A DNA stretch of 64,000 bases from Candidatus Obscuribacterales bacterium (GCA_020050835.1 JAGVKB010000084.1:1-64000); one strand, 5' to 3'. Shown: positions 25,788 to 34,812, numbered from the stretch's first letter. Numbers and translations: made by a program. The notes: generated from the sequence alone by a model not told the origin.

Positions 25788-26927
25788 TTATCTGGACTCA
25801 AATTTTGCTACGCGCGAATCACAAAATGATCCCGCCTTCAACTCCGCCTGTGATTTTTTATCATCCTTCAGGTAGGCGTCCAGAAATGCCGTCGTAGCTG
25901 CCTGCAGGCAGTTCAGCATTTTCTTACGATCGCCCTGCTCATCGGCTACGCCCATCTGCTTCTGAATTCTTGCACGCAGACGCTGTCTCAGCCGGTCGCC
26001 AAACGCCCTATTACCAAGTTGGTGACCCGGCAGTTCACCACCGGCAAACCCCTCGATACCGCCCTGCTCGATTCCAGCAAATGTCATATGATTTGCCCCT
26101 TCAATCATCACGAAATACTTGTTACCAGGCGAACTATAATCGAATGGCGCTCTCCGGTCTGCCGGTCTGGAGAGCCCGATCAGATCTTGCGTCCCAGTGA
26201 TGAACATTGCCGGAATCTTGACACCGGCCCAATCGTGTTGGTTCCTGAAGCCAAATCCTAAGTCGTTGCGGCGAACACCTTGCGGAGAGAGAGCTATTAT
26301 TGCGCCCACGCGTGCATCAGCACAAGGACCGAGCCGAGCGGACTCCGGAGCTGGAACTGTCGCACCAGCAATCAACGTTGCCGTGAACGCACCATAGGAA
26401 TGTCCAGCTAGAGCAATCCGTTTCACATTCATTTGCGCTGGAAGTCGCCTTTGCAGCAGCGGCAATGAATCAATAATGAACGAAATGTCCTTCGAACGAT
26501 TTTCCCAACCAGAAAAATCTCTCGAAATGCCCTTGAGCACTACTTTCATCTTCTCCGCCTTGTCCACCGCAGAATTTTCCGTATTAAGCGAGTCCGCGTG
26601 ACTGGGTTGAATGCAGACATAGCCGCGACTCGCCCAATAGCGAGTCAGATACAAGTAGACATCCTTCGAACCGCCTGCTCCGTGAGAAAAGATAACGACC
26701 GGAAACGATCCATCTTTCGACAGCGGATAAGTAACCCTTACTTCGACATCTTTCTTACGCTTGCGGTCGTGAAGTAAAAAAGAGTTGAGTCCTCCCACCT
26801 TGAACTGCGCTTGAACTACCGGTTGAGCAACTCCCTTAACAGCAATTAAATCCTCGGCGAAGCTCGCAGACGTAACTTGAATTGAGCATAGAACCCAGAT
26901 GAGACAAAGCAAAACTCCCACTTTCAC
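25788..26927 (-). CDS. Exported alpha/beta hydrolase (dienelactone hydrolase / PAF-acetylhydrolase-like)
   Basis: A 379-residue hydrolase with a signal peptide (about 1-25, ending SASFAEDL). The oxyanion block FSHGAGGSKD lies near 80-90 and the nucleophile elbow GHSYGAFTA near 171, with serine as the GxSxG nucleophile. ITGTQDLIG near 240 likely carries the acid, and the histidine in GANHMTF near 279 completes the triad. The start is a GTG at 26927 with AAGGAGC 6-7 nt upstream. The C-terminal 80 residues are charged. It lies between the two divergent TPR/kinase pairs and is on its own strand island. An esterase or lipase of the dienelactone hydrolase-like group is likely; substrate unknown. 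Confidence 0.88.
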   Translation of the reverse strand: MKVGVLLCLIWVLCSIQVTSASFAEDLIAVKGVAQPVVQAQFKVGGLNSFLLHDRKRKKDVEVRVTYPLSKDGSFPVVIFSHGAGGSKDVYLYLTRYWASRGYVCIQPSHADSLNTENSAVDKAEKMKVVLKGISRDFSGWENRSKDISFIIDSLPLLQRRLPAQMNVKRIALAGHSYGAFTATLIAGATVPAPESARLGPCADARVGAIIALSPQGVRRNDLGFGFRNQHDWAGVKIPAMFITGTQDLIGLSRPADRRAPFDYSSPGNKYFVMIEGANHMTFAGIEQGGIEGFAGGELPGHQLGNRAFGDRLRQRLRARIQKQMGVADEQGDRKKMLNCLQAATTAFLDAYLKDDKKSQAELKAGSFCDSRVAKFESR

Positions 26928-27019
26928 TATCTTGCTCCTTCGCTCAGCTTCACAACAAACTCACCTCGAACCAAGCAGTTTAGCAAGCAACTACCTTTCG
27001 CCGTCCGAGCCTTTGCCAA

Positions 27020-28177
27020 CTATCTTTCAAACTCGTTAGCAATCTTGTACATCTTGGCGGCTTCTTCTGCCTTACCGCGCGCATTTAGAAAAGCTCCGTA
27101 ATTTCTGGCAGTTACTGCGCTTATCACACCGAAGTCCGTTCGCTGGATCCGACCGATACTATTGAGAGCTTGCCTGTATGCCCTGTCCGCTGAGTTGTCC
27201 TTATGAAGTATCTCTTCGGTCATAGCAAAGCGATTCCAGAAAATCGGTGTATGAAACCACTCGAACTTTTGCTCAGGATCAAGTGCGAGACAGGTAGCTA
27301 AATTTGCGCTCGCCTCAGAATAGCGCTGCGAGTTCAAGTACCATGATGATCTATAGAAGTAAGAAGCCTGCAGGGATCTGATGCATGCTGCCATTGGGGG
27401 AATAATAGCTTCCAAGTTCCTGATTTCACCAACTGAGTGCCAATAGGTCTGCTCGGGAGTGGGGAGCATTGTTCGCGTAACTGGACACCCTCCCTTACGC
27501 AATAGGGAATAAAGCCGCTTGTATTGCCGGTAGAACTCCGCATCCTGCTCAATTGTGGTTGGAGCAGCAACTTTGAGAAAGTTTCTTAGCCTTTCCAGTA
27601 CAACTTCAGCATCTCGATATCGATTGTGCTTCAAATAGAAGTCCGATAGCACTAGATTGGTATTGAAGATCTCACCAATACCCACTGTCTGCGCGCTGAT
27701 CGCCTGATTCTCCATGGAGATAGGCTGACTGGGTGTATAGTTAGCCCATTGAATTTCCGCTGCACGCTTGAGCGACGACTCAAAATCTTCCAACTGATTG
27801 TCTTGCTTCTGCAACGCTGCCAATAGCTTAAGCGCCTGGGCTACTGTTGGATCGTCAGGTCCGAACATTACTTCACGCCACCACAACGAACACATTATCA
27901 GCGGTCTTACAGCAAACTCGCTTTGCTTTTCACGATGCAGATTGACAGCCAGGTTCTCCAAACTTGTTGCATCGGGGCCCCAGAATAACTCGCACAGACT
28001 CACCAGAATTGCTCCGATAGCAACAAGCAGAGCTGCCATTAATACCGCATCTGACAGCATGACTCGCGGTCTTCCGGAATTGCCGATTGCAGCGACAGTA
28101 GTCTGCCCGGAGCTATTGTCGGGACGCCAGTTGACGACCCCAGCTTTTAGAAATTCGTTGGACATTGGAGCACACAT
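27020..28177 (-). CDS. Membrane-anchored TPR-like protein divergent from kinase 2
   Basis: A 385-residue protein paralogous to the one starting at 24570. It has one transmembrane segment (about 42-63, AVLMAALLVAIGAILVSLCE) and a helical TPR-like region from about 90 to the end. The last repeat is clear (GAFLNARGKAEEAAKMYKIA). Shared blocks with the paralogue are the GPDDPTVA region near 108 and the FESSLKRAA region near 131. The start is ATG 28177; ATG 28165 is an alternative that begins MSNEF. Only 24 bp separate its start from that of the divergent kinase at 28202, leaving almost no leader for either gene. Likely functional partner of the kinase; no catalytic motif is visible. Confidence 0.85.
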   Translation of the reverse strand: MCAPMSNEFLKAGVVNWRPDNSSGQTTVAAIGNSGRPRVMLSDAVLMAALLVAIGAILVSLCELFWGPDATSLENLAVNLHREKQSEFAVRPLIMCSLWWREVMFGPDDPTVAQALKLLAALQKQDNQLEDFESSLKRAAEIQWANYTPSQPISMENQAISAQTVGIGEIFNTNLVLSDFYLKHNRYRDAEVVLERLRNFLKVAAPTTIEQDAEFYRQYKRLYSLLRKGGCPVTRTMLPTPEQTYWHSVGEIRNLEAIIPPMAACIRSLQASYFYRSSWYLNSQRYSEASANLATCLALDPEQKFEWFHTPIFWNRFAMTEEILHKDNSADRAYRQALNSIGRIQRTDFGVISAVTARNYGAFLNARGKAEEAAKMYKIANEFER

Positions 28178-28185
28178 GAAGATGT

Positions 28186-28191
28186 TATAAT
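28186..28191 (+). promoter_or_regulatory. Perfect TATAAT of kinase 2, implying a leaderless transcript
   Basis: TATAAT ends 10 nt before the ATG at 28202, so initiation would fall about 3-4 nt before it. A TATAAC on the opposite strand (28189-28184) sits 6 nt before the divergent start. Both genes are therefore probably transcribed from overlapping elements. No consensus -35 is clear. Confidence 0.5.
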
Positions 28192-28201
28192 TCTAGCCCA
28201 A

Positions 28202-30031
28202 ATGCGGACTGCACAAAAATCCCTCTTCACACTTAATCTAACCAGGAAGGGAATGATCCTGGTGGCAGTGCCACTTTTGCTGGAGCTGTCATTTATTCTC
28301 GTGCTATCACTCACCTTGGCTCAGTCGGAGCAGTCCGCCGCACGCGAGTCACATGGCAAAGAGGTGGTCGCCAGAGTTGATTACATCGGCTTGCTGACTC
28401 GAACCATCACCGGATTCACGACGTTTTACCAGGAGACAAGCAGCAGTGAATCGCGTACCTACTACAAAAACGGTGTGCTGAAAACATTTCCCGTCATTCA
28501 CTCGGAACTACAGGCGCTAAAGACAATAGTTCAAAAGAGTTTGAGGCAAGAACAGGTCTTTAGCAACATTGAGCTCTTGACCCGAACGTTAGAGCAGGCG
28601 GCAGAGTACATATTGAATCACGATCAGTTACCGGCCGCAGTTCGCTCCAAGATTCAGCAACGAGCCTCGGTAATCATGTGCCAGATCAATACAGAGCTTC
28701 AGCAACTGGTAGCACTGGAAGCCATCTCCGACACAAGAAAGTTTGGTGAAAATGCCCGCGGGCGAGAGCAGGTAAAGCAGGTCATCTTCGGAGGCGTGAC
28801 TCTTGACGTATTAGTGACAATAACTCTGGCGATATTCTTCATGACCGGAATTGTTAATCGTTTGAAAGTGATGACGGCTAACACATCAAAATTGGAGGCT
28901 GGAGAACCACTCAATCCACCAATTGGCGGGCAGGATGAGATTGCCACTCTTGATTCCACCTTTCATCAAATGGCCGAAGCATTGGTCGAAGCGATGCGCA
29001 AGGAGCGCGCTGTCATCGAGAACACTGTAGACGTCATCTGCACCATCGCAGAAGACGGCACCATTACCAAAATAAATCATGCCGCTCAGATAAACTGGGG
29101 CTACGACCCTCAAGCACTGATCGGTGCTTCCTATAAGCAGATCATTGCATCAGATGACTTATCCAAAACCGAACGTAGTTTCGATGAATTACTGAAAGCC
29201 AAGTCTGTTGGATCCTTTGAAAACAAGATCAATGGCAAGGACGGAACACTGAAAGACGTTCTGTGGTCAGTTCATTATGTCGAGGGTGAAAGAGCTTTCT
29301 TTTGTGTGGTTCACGACATTACCGAGCGCAAGGAATTGGAGCGGCTCAAGCAAGACTTCGTCGCCATGGTGAGCCACGACTTGCGAACACCACTGACCTC
29401 CTTACAGGGCGGCTTGGCACTGCTTTCTACCGGAAAGTTCGGCGAGTTGAACGACCGCGGCACTCAACTCTTAGAAGGTGGCGAACGCAGCATAGACCGA
29501 CTGGTTCGCTTGATCAACGACCTGCTCGATATCGAAAAGCTCGAAGCAGGAAAGTTCGACATGGTCATGAAACTTGCCAAGCTTAGCGACGTCTTCGACC
29601 GGGCACTCACCGATGTAAAATCGCTTGCCGATAAAGGTTCAGTTTCATTGCAGGCATCCGATCAGGGGCTGGAAGTCTATGCAGACAGAGAACGTCTGGT
29701 TCAGGTATTAGTAAATCTCATCGGCAATGCCATCAAATTCTCACCGGCAGGTGGTGACATCAAAATTTCTGCGCATGAGTCAGATGGCTGGACTGTAATT
29801 AAAGTCCGCGACCAGGGACCCGGTATTCCGGCAGCATACAAGGATGCCGTTTTCGACAGATATCGCCAGCTGCCCGGCGGACAAGCGAAGAAGGGCAGCA
29901 CCGGTCTCGGATTAGCAATCTGCAAAGTAATTGTCGAGCAACATGGTGGCACCATCGGCGTGGACAGCGAAGAGGGAAAGGGCAGCACCTTCTGGTTCCG
30001 CCTGCCGTCAGGCAATCCTCTGCCAGAGTAA
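28202..30031 (+). CDS. PAS-domain sensor histidine kinase, paralogue 2 of a mirrored pair
   Basis: A 609-residue close paralogue of the kinase at 22688-24502. It begins the same way (RKGMILVAVPLLLELSFIL versus QKGLILVGVPLVLELTFIL). An extracytoplasmic helical region spans about 42-190, membrane segment 2 about 195-217, HAMP 218-270, and PAS about 272-378. H392 lies in VSHDLRTPLTS, and NLIGNAIKFSP, DQGPGIP and GSTGLGLAICK mark the ATPase domain. It is divergent from its TPR partner with a 24-bp gap. The stop lies 1 bp from the stop of the convergent hydrolase. A REC-kinase fusion gene lies about 1 kb further and could be its phosphotransfer target, which is unproven. Confidence 0.95.
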   Translation: MRTAQKSLFTLNLTRKGMILVAVPLLLELSFILVLSLTLAQSEQSAARESHGKEVVARVDYIGLLTRTITGFTTFYQETSSSESRTYYKNGVLKTFPVIHSELQALKTIVQKSLRQEQVFSNIELLTRTLEQAAEYILNHDQLPAAVRSKIQQRASVIMCQINTELQQLVALEAISDTRKFGENARGREQVKQVIFGGVTLDVLVTITLAIFFMTGIVNRLKVMTANTSKLEAGEPLNPPIGGQDEIATLDSTFHQMAEALVEAMRKERAVIENTVDVICTIAEDGTITKINHAAQINWGYDPQALIGASYKQIIASDDLSKTERSFDELLKAKSVGSFENKINGKDGTLKDVLWSVHYVEGERAFFCVVHDITERKELERLKQDFVAMVSHDLRTPLTSLQGGLALLSTGKFGELNDRGTQLLEGGERSIDRLVRLINDLLDIEKLEAGKFDMVMKLAKLSDVFDRALTDVKSLADKGSVSLQASDQGLEVYADRERLVQVLVNLIGNAIKFSPAGGDIKISAHESDGWTVIKVRDQGPGIPAAYKDAVFDRYRQLPGGQAKKGSTGLGLAICKVIVEQHGGTIGVDSEEGKGSTFWFRLPSGNPLPE

Positions 30032-30032
30032 T

Positions 30033-30905
30033 TCAGATTCTGCTTGATATCAAAAACTTTCTAACTCCCTCAACATACATTAGAGCATCAATTCGCTTAT
30101 CGCTGTGCTTCGAATGGGGCAACTTCAAAAACCACTTTGGCGAGGATGCCGCTTGAAAGTTCTCTTCAGCTTCCGAGTACGGAATCACCTCGTCCAGCTC
30201 GCCATGAATGATGAGCAAAGGCGCATGACGTCCTCGGATAACACAAATGTTGTTTAACGGAGGAACTGGTCCTAATAAGTCTGGATAGATGTTGAAAAAC
30301 CAAACTCTCTTCCTGGCTACTTGCATCAGAGAAGTGAAAGTGGAATCAAGGATGATGCCACCAGCTGGAACCTCCTTCGCTAACGCGCAAGTTGGCCCGC
30401 CACCGATCGACTCGCCATATAAAACAATCTTAGAAGGCGCTATTTTGCGCGTCATAGTCAAATAGTCATAAGCAGCCCTCGTGTCTGTCACGATGCCACT
30501 AAGATCCGCCGTCCCCTCACTCTTTCCGTATGCTCTGTAATCGAACAAAAACACAGATGCCCCGGCGTCCAGAAGCCATTTCACCAACATCAGTCGGTTA
30601 CCGATGTTGCCTCCGTTGCCATGGCTGTAGAGAATCACTGGAGATTTAGGATTTGGTAATTGGAAGAACCAGCCATGAAGCTTATTACCTTCCGGGTTCC
30701 GGAAATAAGCGTCTTCTCTTTGAACGCCGTTAACAGAGGCAATCCGGTATTCAGGACCAGGGGGATGCGGATAGAGAATGAGACTACGGTTTACGCTCGT
30801 CAGAACCAACGGGGAGAGATAAGCGAGGCAACCAACAGCCACTAAACCAAGAGCGACTGGAATGACGCTCTTGAGCAGATCGAAGAATTTAACGATTACG
30901 GACAT
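30033..30905 (-). CDS. Membrane-anchored alpha/beta hydrolase (BEM46/ABHD13-like)
   Basis: From the ATG at 30905 (AAGGTG upstream) the protein has 290 residues. One N-terminal transmembrane helix lies at about 14-38 (VIPVALGLVAVGCLAYLSP), followed by an extracytoplasmic alpha/beta hydrolase domain. Motifs: YSHGNGGNIGNR (oxyanion block), FLFDYRAYGKSEG, GESIGGG (nucleophile Ser in GxSxG), IHGELDEVIP (acid Asp) and HSKH (catalytic His). This combination fits the BEM46/ABHD13-type serine hydrolases, of largely unknown substrate. An earlier in-frame start exists, but the upstream part lacks homologous character. It ends 1 bp from the kinase 2 stop and is divergent from the REC-kinase gene. Confidence 0.88.
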   Translation of the reverse strand: MSVIVKFFDLLKSVIPVALGLVAVGCLAYLSPLVLTSVNRSLILYPHPPGPEYRIASVNGVQREDAYFRNPEGNKLHGWFFQLPNPKSPVILYSHGNGGNIGNRLMLVKWLLDAGASVFLFDYRAYGKSEGTADLSGIVTDTRAAYDYLTMTRKIAPSKIVLYGESIGGGPTCALAKEVPAGGIILDSTFTSLMQVARKRVWFFNIYPDLLGPVPPLNNICVIRGRHAPLLIIHGELDEVIPYSEAEENFQAASSPKWFLKLPHSKHSDKRIDALMYVEGVRKFLISSRI

Positions 30906-31084
30906 TCCATCACCTTCTACTCGCTTCCCCCCATCCCATCCAATAGGGAAATCAAACAGGCTGGTCCGGTGCTTAAGGTTCTGCTTTCTTGGCCGGAGGT
31001 TGCTTATTTCGCAATTGGAGGTAGAAAGTACTTTAGAATGAAAGTTTTCCACAACACAGTCAAGATCCCTCCAGCGGAAATGAA

Positions 31085-32350
31085 ATGACAAGCATTCTTA
31101 TCATCGAAGATGACGAGCAGCTAGGCCGTATGGTCAAAGACTGGCTGGAGATTGAGGATTACAAAGTAAATCTGGTTCTGACCGGAATGGCAGGCTGGAA
31201 GGAGCTGCAAGACGGCGAATACGACATAGTGCTTCTCGACTGGGACCTCCCCGATATCGACGGCATCGACATCTTAAAAAAGGTTCGCGACGGCGGCAAT
31301 ATGATCCCCATCATCATGTTGACTGGGCGCAAAGCCGTCGACGAGAAAGAAGTTGGTCTGGATCAAGGCGCAAATGACTACCTGACCAAACCGTATCACT
31401 TCAAGGAGCTGACAGCGCGCATCCGCAATGTGCTTAGAAGCCAGCAGCCCAAGGTTGACAAACCGCTTGGTTCGAATAACACAGACCTGCTCAAAGCGGC
31501 TAATTTATTCGGTACCAGCTTACCGAGCAAGTATGAATTCCTGGAGCTAATTGGCGAAGGTGGCATGGCACTGGTATTCAAAGTCAGACATCCTCATTTA
31601 AAGAAAGTACTGGCTATTAAAATGCTGCAAGCGTGCGAACTTAAAGATAACGCCATAGCAAGATTCGAGCGAGAAGCTCAAATCATCAGCCGCTTAGATC
31701 ATCCCAATATTGTCACAGTGTCGGACTTCGGCGTCACAGAAAACCGGCAGCCTTATATGGTGATGGAATACGTGGCGGGAAAGTCACTTGAAGCGATTCT
31801 GGAAGAGCAAGAAGAGTTGCCGCTTTTTGAGATGCTGGATCTCATGGAGCCGGTCTGCAACGCACTTGCCTATGCGCACAAGAATGATATCCTCCACCGG
31901 GATGTTAAACCTGGCAACATAATGCTTAAGTCGATTGACGGCTCGGCACCAATCCCAAAAATTCTGGACTTTGGACTAGCTCGACTTCGCACTTCGGAAA
32001 TGGAGAAAGCACCAGCTTTGACACAGGCCAACGTAGCAATGGGAAGCCCGCCTTATATGAGTCCGGAACAGGTACGCGGGCAGAAGCTTGATGAACGCTC
32101 GGACATTTATTCACTGGCCTGCGTTATTTTTGAAGTTCTAACAGGCTACGTTCCTTTTTGTGCGACAACAGCTTCAGAGATAATGACTAAGCGCCTTGAA
32201 GAACCGCCACTCACCCTTGCCGAAGCCCGCCCGGATCTTTCGCTTCCACCAGCTGTGCAAGACATACTCAGTAAGGCACTGCAGAAGCAACCGGAATTTC
32301 GCTACCAGTCAGTCTTAGAATTGAGAGATGCTCTGCGCGAGCTTCGTTAA
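31085..32350 (+). CDS. Response-regulator receiver fused to a Ser/Thr protein kinase
   Basis: A 421-residue hybrid. An N-terminal REC domain (about 1-120) shows the acidic pair EDD at 8-10, the phospho-acceptor Asp52 in LLDWDLPDIDG, Thr80 in MLTG and Lys102 in TKPYHF. After a linker comes a eukaryotic-type kinase domain (about 150-420). It has a glycine loop GEGGMA at 157-162, lysine K179 in AIK, the catalytic loop HRDVKPGN at 271-278, DFG at 295-297 and SPEQ at 326-329, so it should be active. No membrane segment or PASTA domain is present. The likely role is to translate aspartate phosphorylation into Ser/Thr phosphorylation of targets. The receiver resembles that of the OmpR-type regulator at 40419. 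The ribosome site is weak. Confidence 0.94.
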   Translation: MTSILIIEDDEQLGRMVKDWLEIEDYKVNLVLTGMAGWKELQDGEYDIVLLDWDLPDIDGIDILKKVRDGGNMIPIIMLTGRKAVDEKEVGLDQGANDYLTKPYHFKELTARIRNVLRSQQPKVDKPLGSNNTDLLKAANLFGTSLPSKYEFLELIGEGGMALVFKVRHPHLKKVLAIKMLQACELKDNAIARFEREAQIISRLDHPNIVTVSDFGVTENRQPYMVMEYVAGKSLEAILEEQEELPLFEMLDLMEPVCNALAYAHKNDILHRDVKPGNIMLKSIDGSAPIPKILDFGLARLRTSEMEKAPALTQANVAMGSPPYMSPEQVRGQKLDERSDIYSLACVIFEVLTGYVPFCATTASEIMTKRLEEPPLTLAEARPDLSLPPAVQDILSKALQKQPEFRYQSVLELRDALRELR

Positions 32351-32354
32351 CCGC

Positions 32355-33005
32355 CTAGTTTCCGACCGCGCCTCCCTGACTTGTACCGCCAGGGTTGCCC
32401 GGTGCACCTGGCGCCTGATTGTTCGGATTTCCAGCGTTGTCCTCGACCGGTCTTGTCGAAGTCAGAACAAACGTAATCTCCTGATTGAGGCCAGGAACGG
32501 CCACGAAAAATGGAATTGTTAAAAATGGATCGACTCTAACGGTTGTAGTCACGCTTGCAGATCCTACAGCAGCGTTGCCGGCCGAAGGATCGCTCACTAG
32601 CGATACGCTCTGACTGATTGACTTGGCCTTAGCAAATTGACCGAGTCCGGAGCGACTCCAATTGGTTGCCACTGTAGCGATTGCCTGGTTTGATTCCGCT
32701 TGACTGTTCGGTGCAAGCGCCCCGTTTCTCACCCGCAATGTCAGAGCAGCTTCCCGGGACTGCAGGTGGTTCAAGTACCAGACACACCCGTAAGACACAG
32801 TCATTCCCAGTAGATCGATCAGCGGAAATAGAATCACAAGCAATACAATTCCCACAGCCGGTCCGAATTCTGTAATGGCGCTACCACTGGACTTTCTGAC
32901 ACGTGTCGCCTGATAGAGTACGGAGCGCTTATCTCCTCTGCCGGAAAATCCGGCGGACTTCGTCGTCTTAGAAAAGTTGATTGCTCTGCTTGCCATTCTG
33001 TACAT
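32355..33005 (-). CDS. TadE/TadG-like pseudopilin-type protein
   Basis: A 216-residue protein with a positively charged N-terminus. It has a hydrophobic helix preceded by GSAITEFGPAVG (about residues 38-50), the arrangement of TadE/TadG minor pilins with a Glu at the fifth position of the mature helix. The rest is extracytoplasmic and beta-rich, ending in a Pro/Gly/Asn-rich tail. AGAGGA about 10 nt before the ATG at 33005 favours that start; an ATG at 33029 would add eight residues. No Tad ATPase, TadB/C or prepilin peptidase is nearby. Its stop lies 4 bp from the stop of the convergent REC-kinase gene. Pilin-like export is inferred. Confidence 0.78.
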   Translation of the reverse strand: MYRMASRAINFSKTTKSAGFSGRGDKRSVLYQATRVRKSSGSAITEFGPAVGIVLLVILFPLIDLLGMTVSYGCVWYLNHLQSREAALTLRVRNGALAPNSQAESNQAIATVATNWSRSGLGQFAKAKSISQSVSLVSDPSAGNAAVGSASVTTTVRVDPFLTIPFFVAVPGLNQEITFVLTSTRPVEDNAGNPNNQAPGAPGNPGGTSQGGAVGN

Positions 33006-33454
33006 TGCTCGTTTTTCCTCTTGCGCCATCGCGAATATTACTAGTTAACCGCGAATTTGTTGCAGTGATGCTGCAACTCACTTAGAAGGTCCGGCTCTCA
33101 AGTATTTATCAGACTTGCAGACCAGGTATTACCAATGCAAACGTCTACCTCGAGCCCCTCTCTCCAGAGCTCCAATGGAGCAGTTCAACGGAGTCAACCT
33201 GTCTCAGAAGCAGTTTCGACTCAATACAAATCAGCCATTCATAATGGCTAGATTAGAGCCCTCACTGTGCTGGCAGTTGATTGCAATAGAACGATACAGT
33301 CGACCACACTCGATCATTTTCGCTGGACAGCGGGAATAAGACGAATAAACTTACTCTGTCCATTTTTCTGACCTTCCCCTGCCGCTAGGACCATTTTTGA
33401 GATGTTAGGGCAGCAGCGGAGCTTAAAACCCAACAGCCTGCTGGGAGAGAATCT
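33006..33454. other. About 450-bp divergent intergenic region
   Basis: It separates the minus-strand TadE-like gene from the plus-strand zinc-ribbon gene and must hold the promoters for both. A 74-codon plus-strand frame (33115-33339) lacks a ribosome site and homology and is not called. I find no RNA or repeat. Confidence 0.5.
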
Positions 33455-34696
33455 ATGAGTGTACCGCCCGATGGTAATGCTGCACCAATAGAACATGATC
33501 CTGCAACGGAAGGTGGAGAGCCCGCATCGGACCAGAAGAATCAAGCACTCCTGAAGCCGTCCAAGCAACCTGCCATCGCAAAAACCAGGCTCGAGCTGAA
33601 TGTAGATCCGTCAAGTGAGGCTGAGCAGTCGTCTCTGCATGCCGATCCAGCGACCGCGGTTGGATCGCCTTCAATTGATGGTAACGCTCAAACGGCAAGA
33701 GCTCAGACCAGTACCGCGGCGAGCAAGGCGCCCATATCACCGTTTCAGCGCATAGTTATGAAGCTAGATCCGGTTGTCGCCAAAACCAAGCTCGACGTGG
33801 AAGCCTGCAAGGAAGTCGTAAAAAGAGTCGCCTCTGGACAGGAAGTGAAGTTTCACGAGATTAGAGAGCAACTCGCTCAAAAACCGGCCAAGTACATTGA
33901 GAACTATAAAAAAGCCTCTGCCTGCTCAACTCAGTGGGATGACATGACCGGCACGGATGAATTTCGACTTTGCCAAAAATGCAAACTGTATGTCTACGAT
34001 TTCAAGGACATGAACTATGAAGAGGCTTGCCTTTCGGTTTTCAAAAGAGAGGCAAAGAGCGAGGTTCAGCTGTGGAAACGCTCTGACAGCAAATTCCTTA
34101 CAGTGGACTGCCCAGAGGGAGTCAAGCAAAAGCGCACGAAAGTATTGATGTGGGCCGGCTCCGTCCTTGCCTTCATCGTCATTGTGGCGCTGTTTATGCT
34201 TATGCCGCCCCCCAAACCAACTACAGCCATCAGTGAGCCGGCACCGTCCGCTGCAGAGGATACCCAGCAAGACAAGGTCGTCAACAAGGCGCTCGACAAA
34301 CAGGCTGGCTCGGCTTCGTCGCTACCAGCCTCTGGCACCCCAGAGGGCTGGGACCAGCCGATCGACAGCGCCGTAGAAAAGACCGCCAACGATCGAGCGT
34401 TAGAAGAGAGCTCAGCCGCTCAACAGTACTCAAACACCTCGGATGAGCCTCCAATCTACTTGCCACCGGGCGGCACGGACAGCAGTTTCGCCCCCCCCGA
34501 TGCTCCCCAATCGCTTCCGTCCAACACCCCCGCAAATGCACCCACCCCAACTACCTCCGCTCCTCAGTCGCCGCAGTCATCGGAATCCAGTCAAGGCAAC
34601 ACTTCGAGCATGCAGCCACAGCCTAGCGAACCTTCCTCCTATCGACCGCCCGGAGTCTATTACGCCCCGGTCGACGGTGCTTCCAGCTCAAAATGA
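33455..34696 (+). CDS. Zinc-ribbon membrane protein with disordered tails
   Basis: A 413-residue protein in three parts. About 1-140 is disordered, acidic and Pro/Ala-rich. About 150-225 is a domain I know from uncharacterised proteins of several phyla: C-x3-W-x2-MTG (CSTQWDDMTG) followed by C-x2-C and VYDF (LCQKCKLYVYDF), then W.R.D...LTVDCPEG; the cysteines suggest metal binding. One transmembrane helix follows at about 230-250 (SVLAFIVIVALFMLM), and then about 150 residues of Pro/Ser/Gln-rich extracytoplasmic tail. GGGAGAG precedes the ATG at 33455. It lies upstream of the TadG-like gene on the same strand, with about a 115-bp gap. Role unknown. Confidence 0.85.
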   Translation: MSVPPDGNAAPIEHDPATEGGEPASDQKNQALLKPSKQPAIAKTRLELNVDPSSEAEQSSLHADPATAVGSPSIDGNAQTARAQTSTAASKAPISPFQRIVMKLDPVVAKTKLDVEACKEVVKRVASGQEVKFHEIREQLAQKPAKYIENYKKASACSTQWDDMTGTDEFRLCQKCKLYVYDFKDMNYEEACLSVFKREAKSEVQLWKRSDSKFLTVDCPEGVKQKRTKVLMWAGSVLAFIVIVALFMLMPPPKPTTAISEPAPSAAEDTQQDKVVNKALDKQAGSASSLPASGTPEGWDQPIDSAVEKTANDRALEESSAAQQYSNTSDEPPIYLPPGGTDSSFAPPDAPQSLPSNTPANAPTPTTSAPQSPQSSESSQGNTSSMQPQPSEPSSYRPPGVYYAPVDGASSSK

Positions 34697-34812
34697 TCTC
34701 CGTAACTTGTGCCCGCACATCCGTTGCAACAAATTCGCAGCATTGAGTGGTTATCGTGAATGCATCAGCTGGGGATGAACTTTCGAAAAATGGTTTAGGA
34801 CAGGAGGAAGGC

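Noticed and set aside
22688-30031. The mirrored kinase/TPR cassettes as a transposon with inverted ends
   Set aside because: No terminal inverted repeats, target duplications or transposase are visible; the copies are diverged paralogues, not recent insertions.
33115-33339. A 74-codon plus-strand frame upstream of the zinc-ribbon gene
   Set aside because: No ribosome site, no recognisable composition, and it lies in the expected promoter region.
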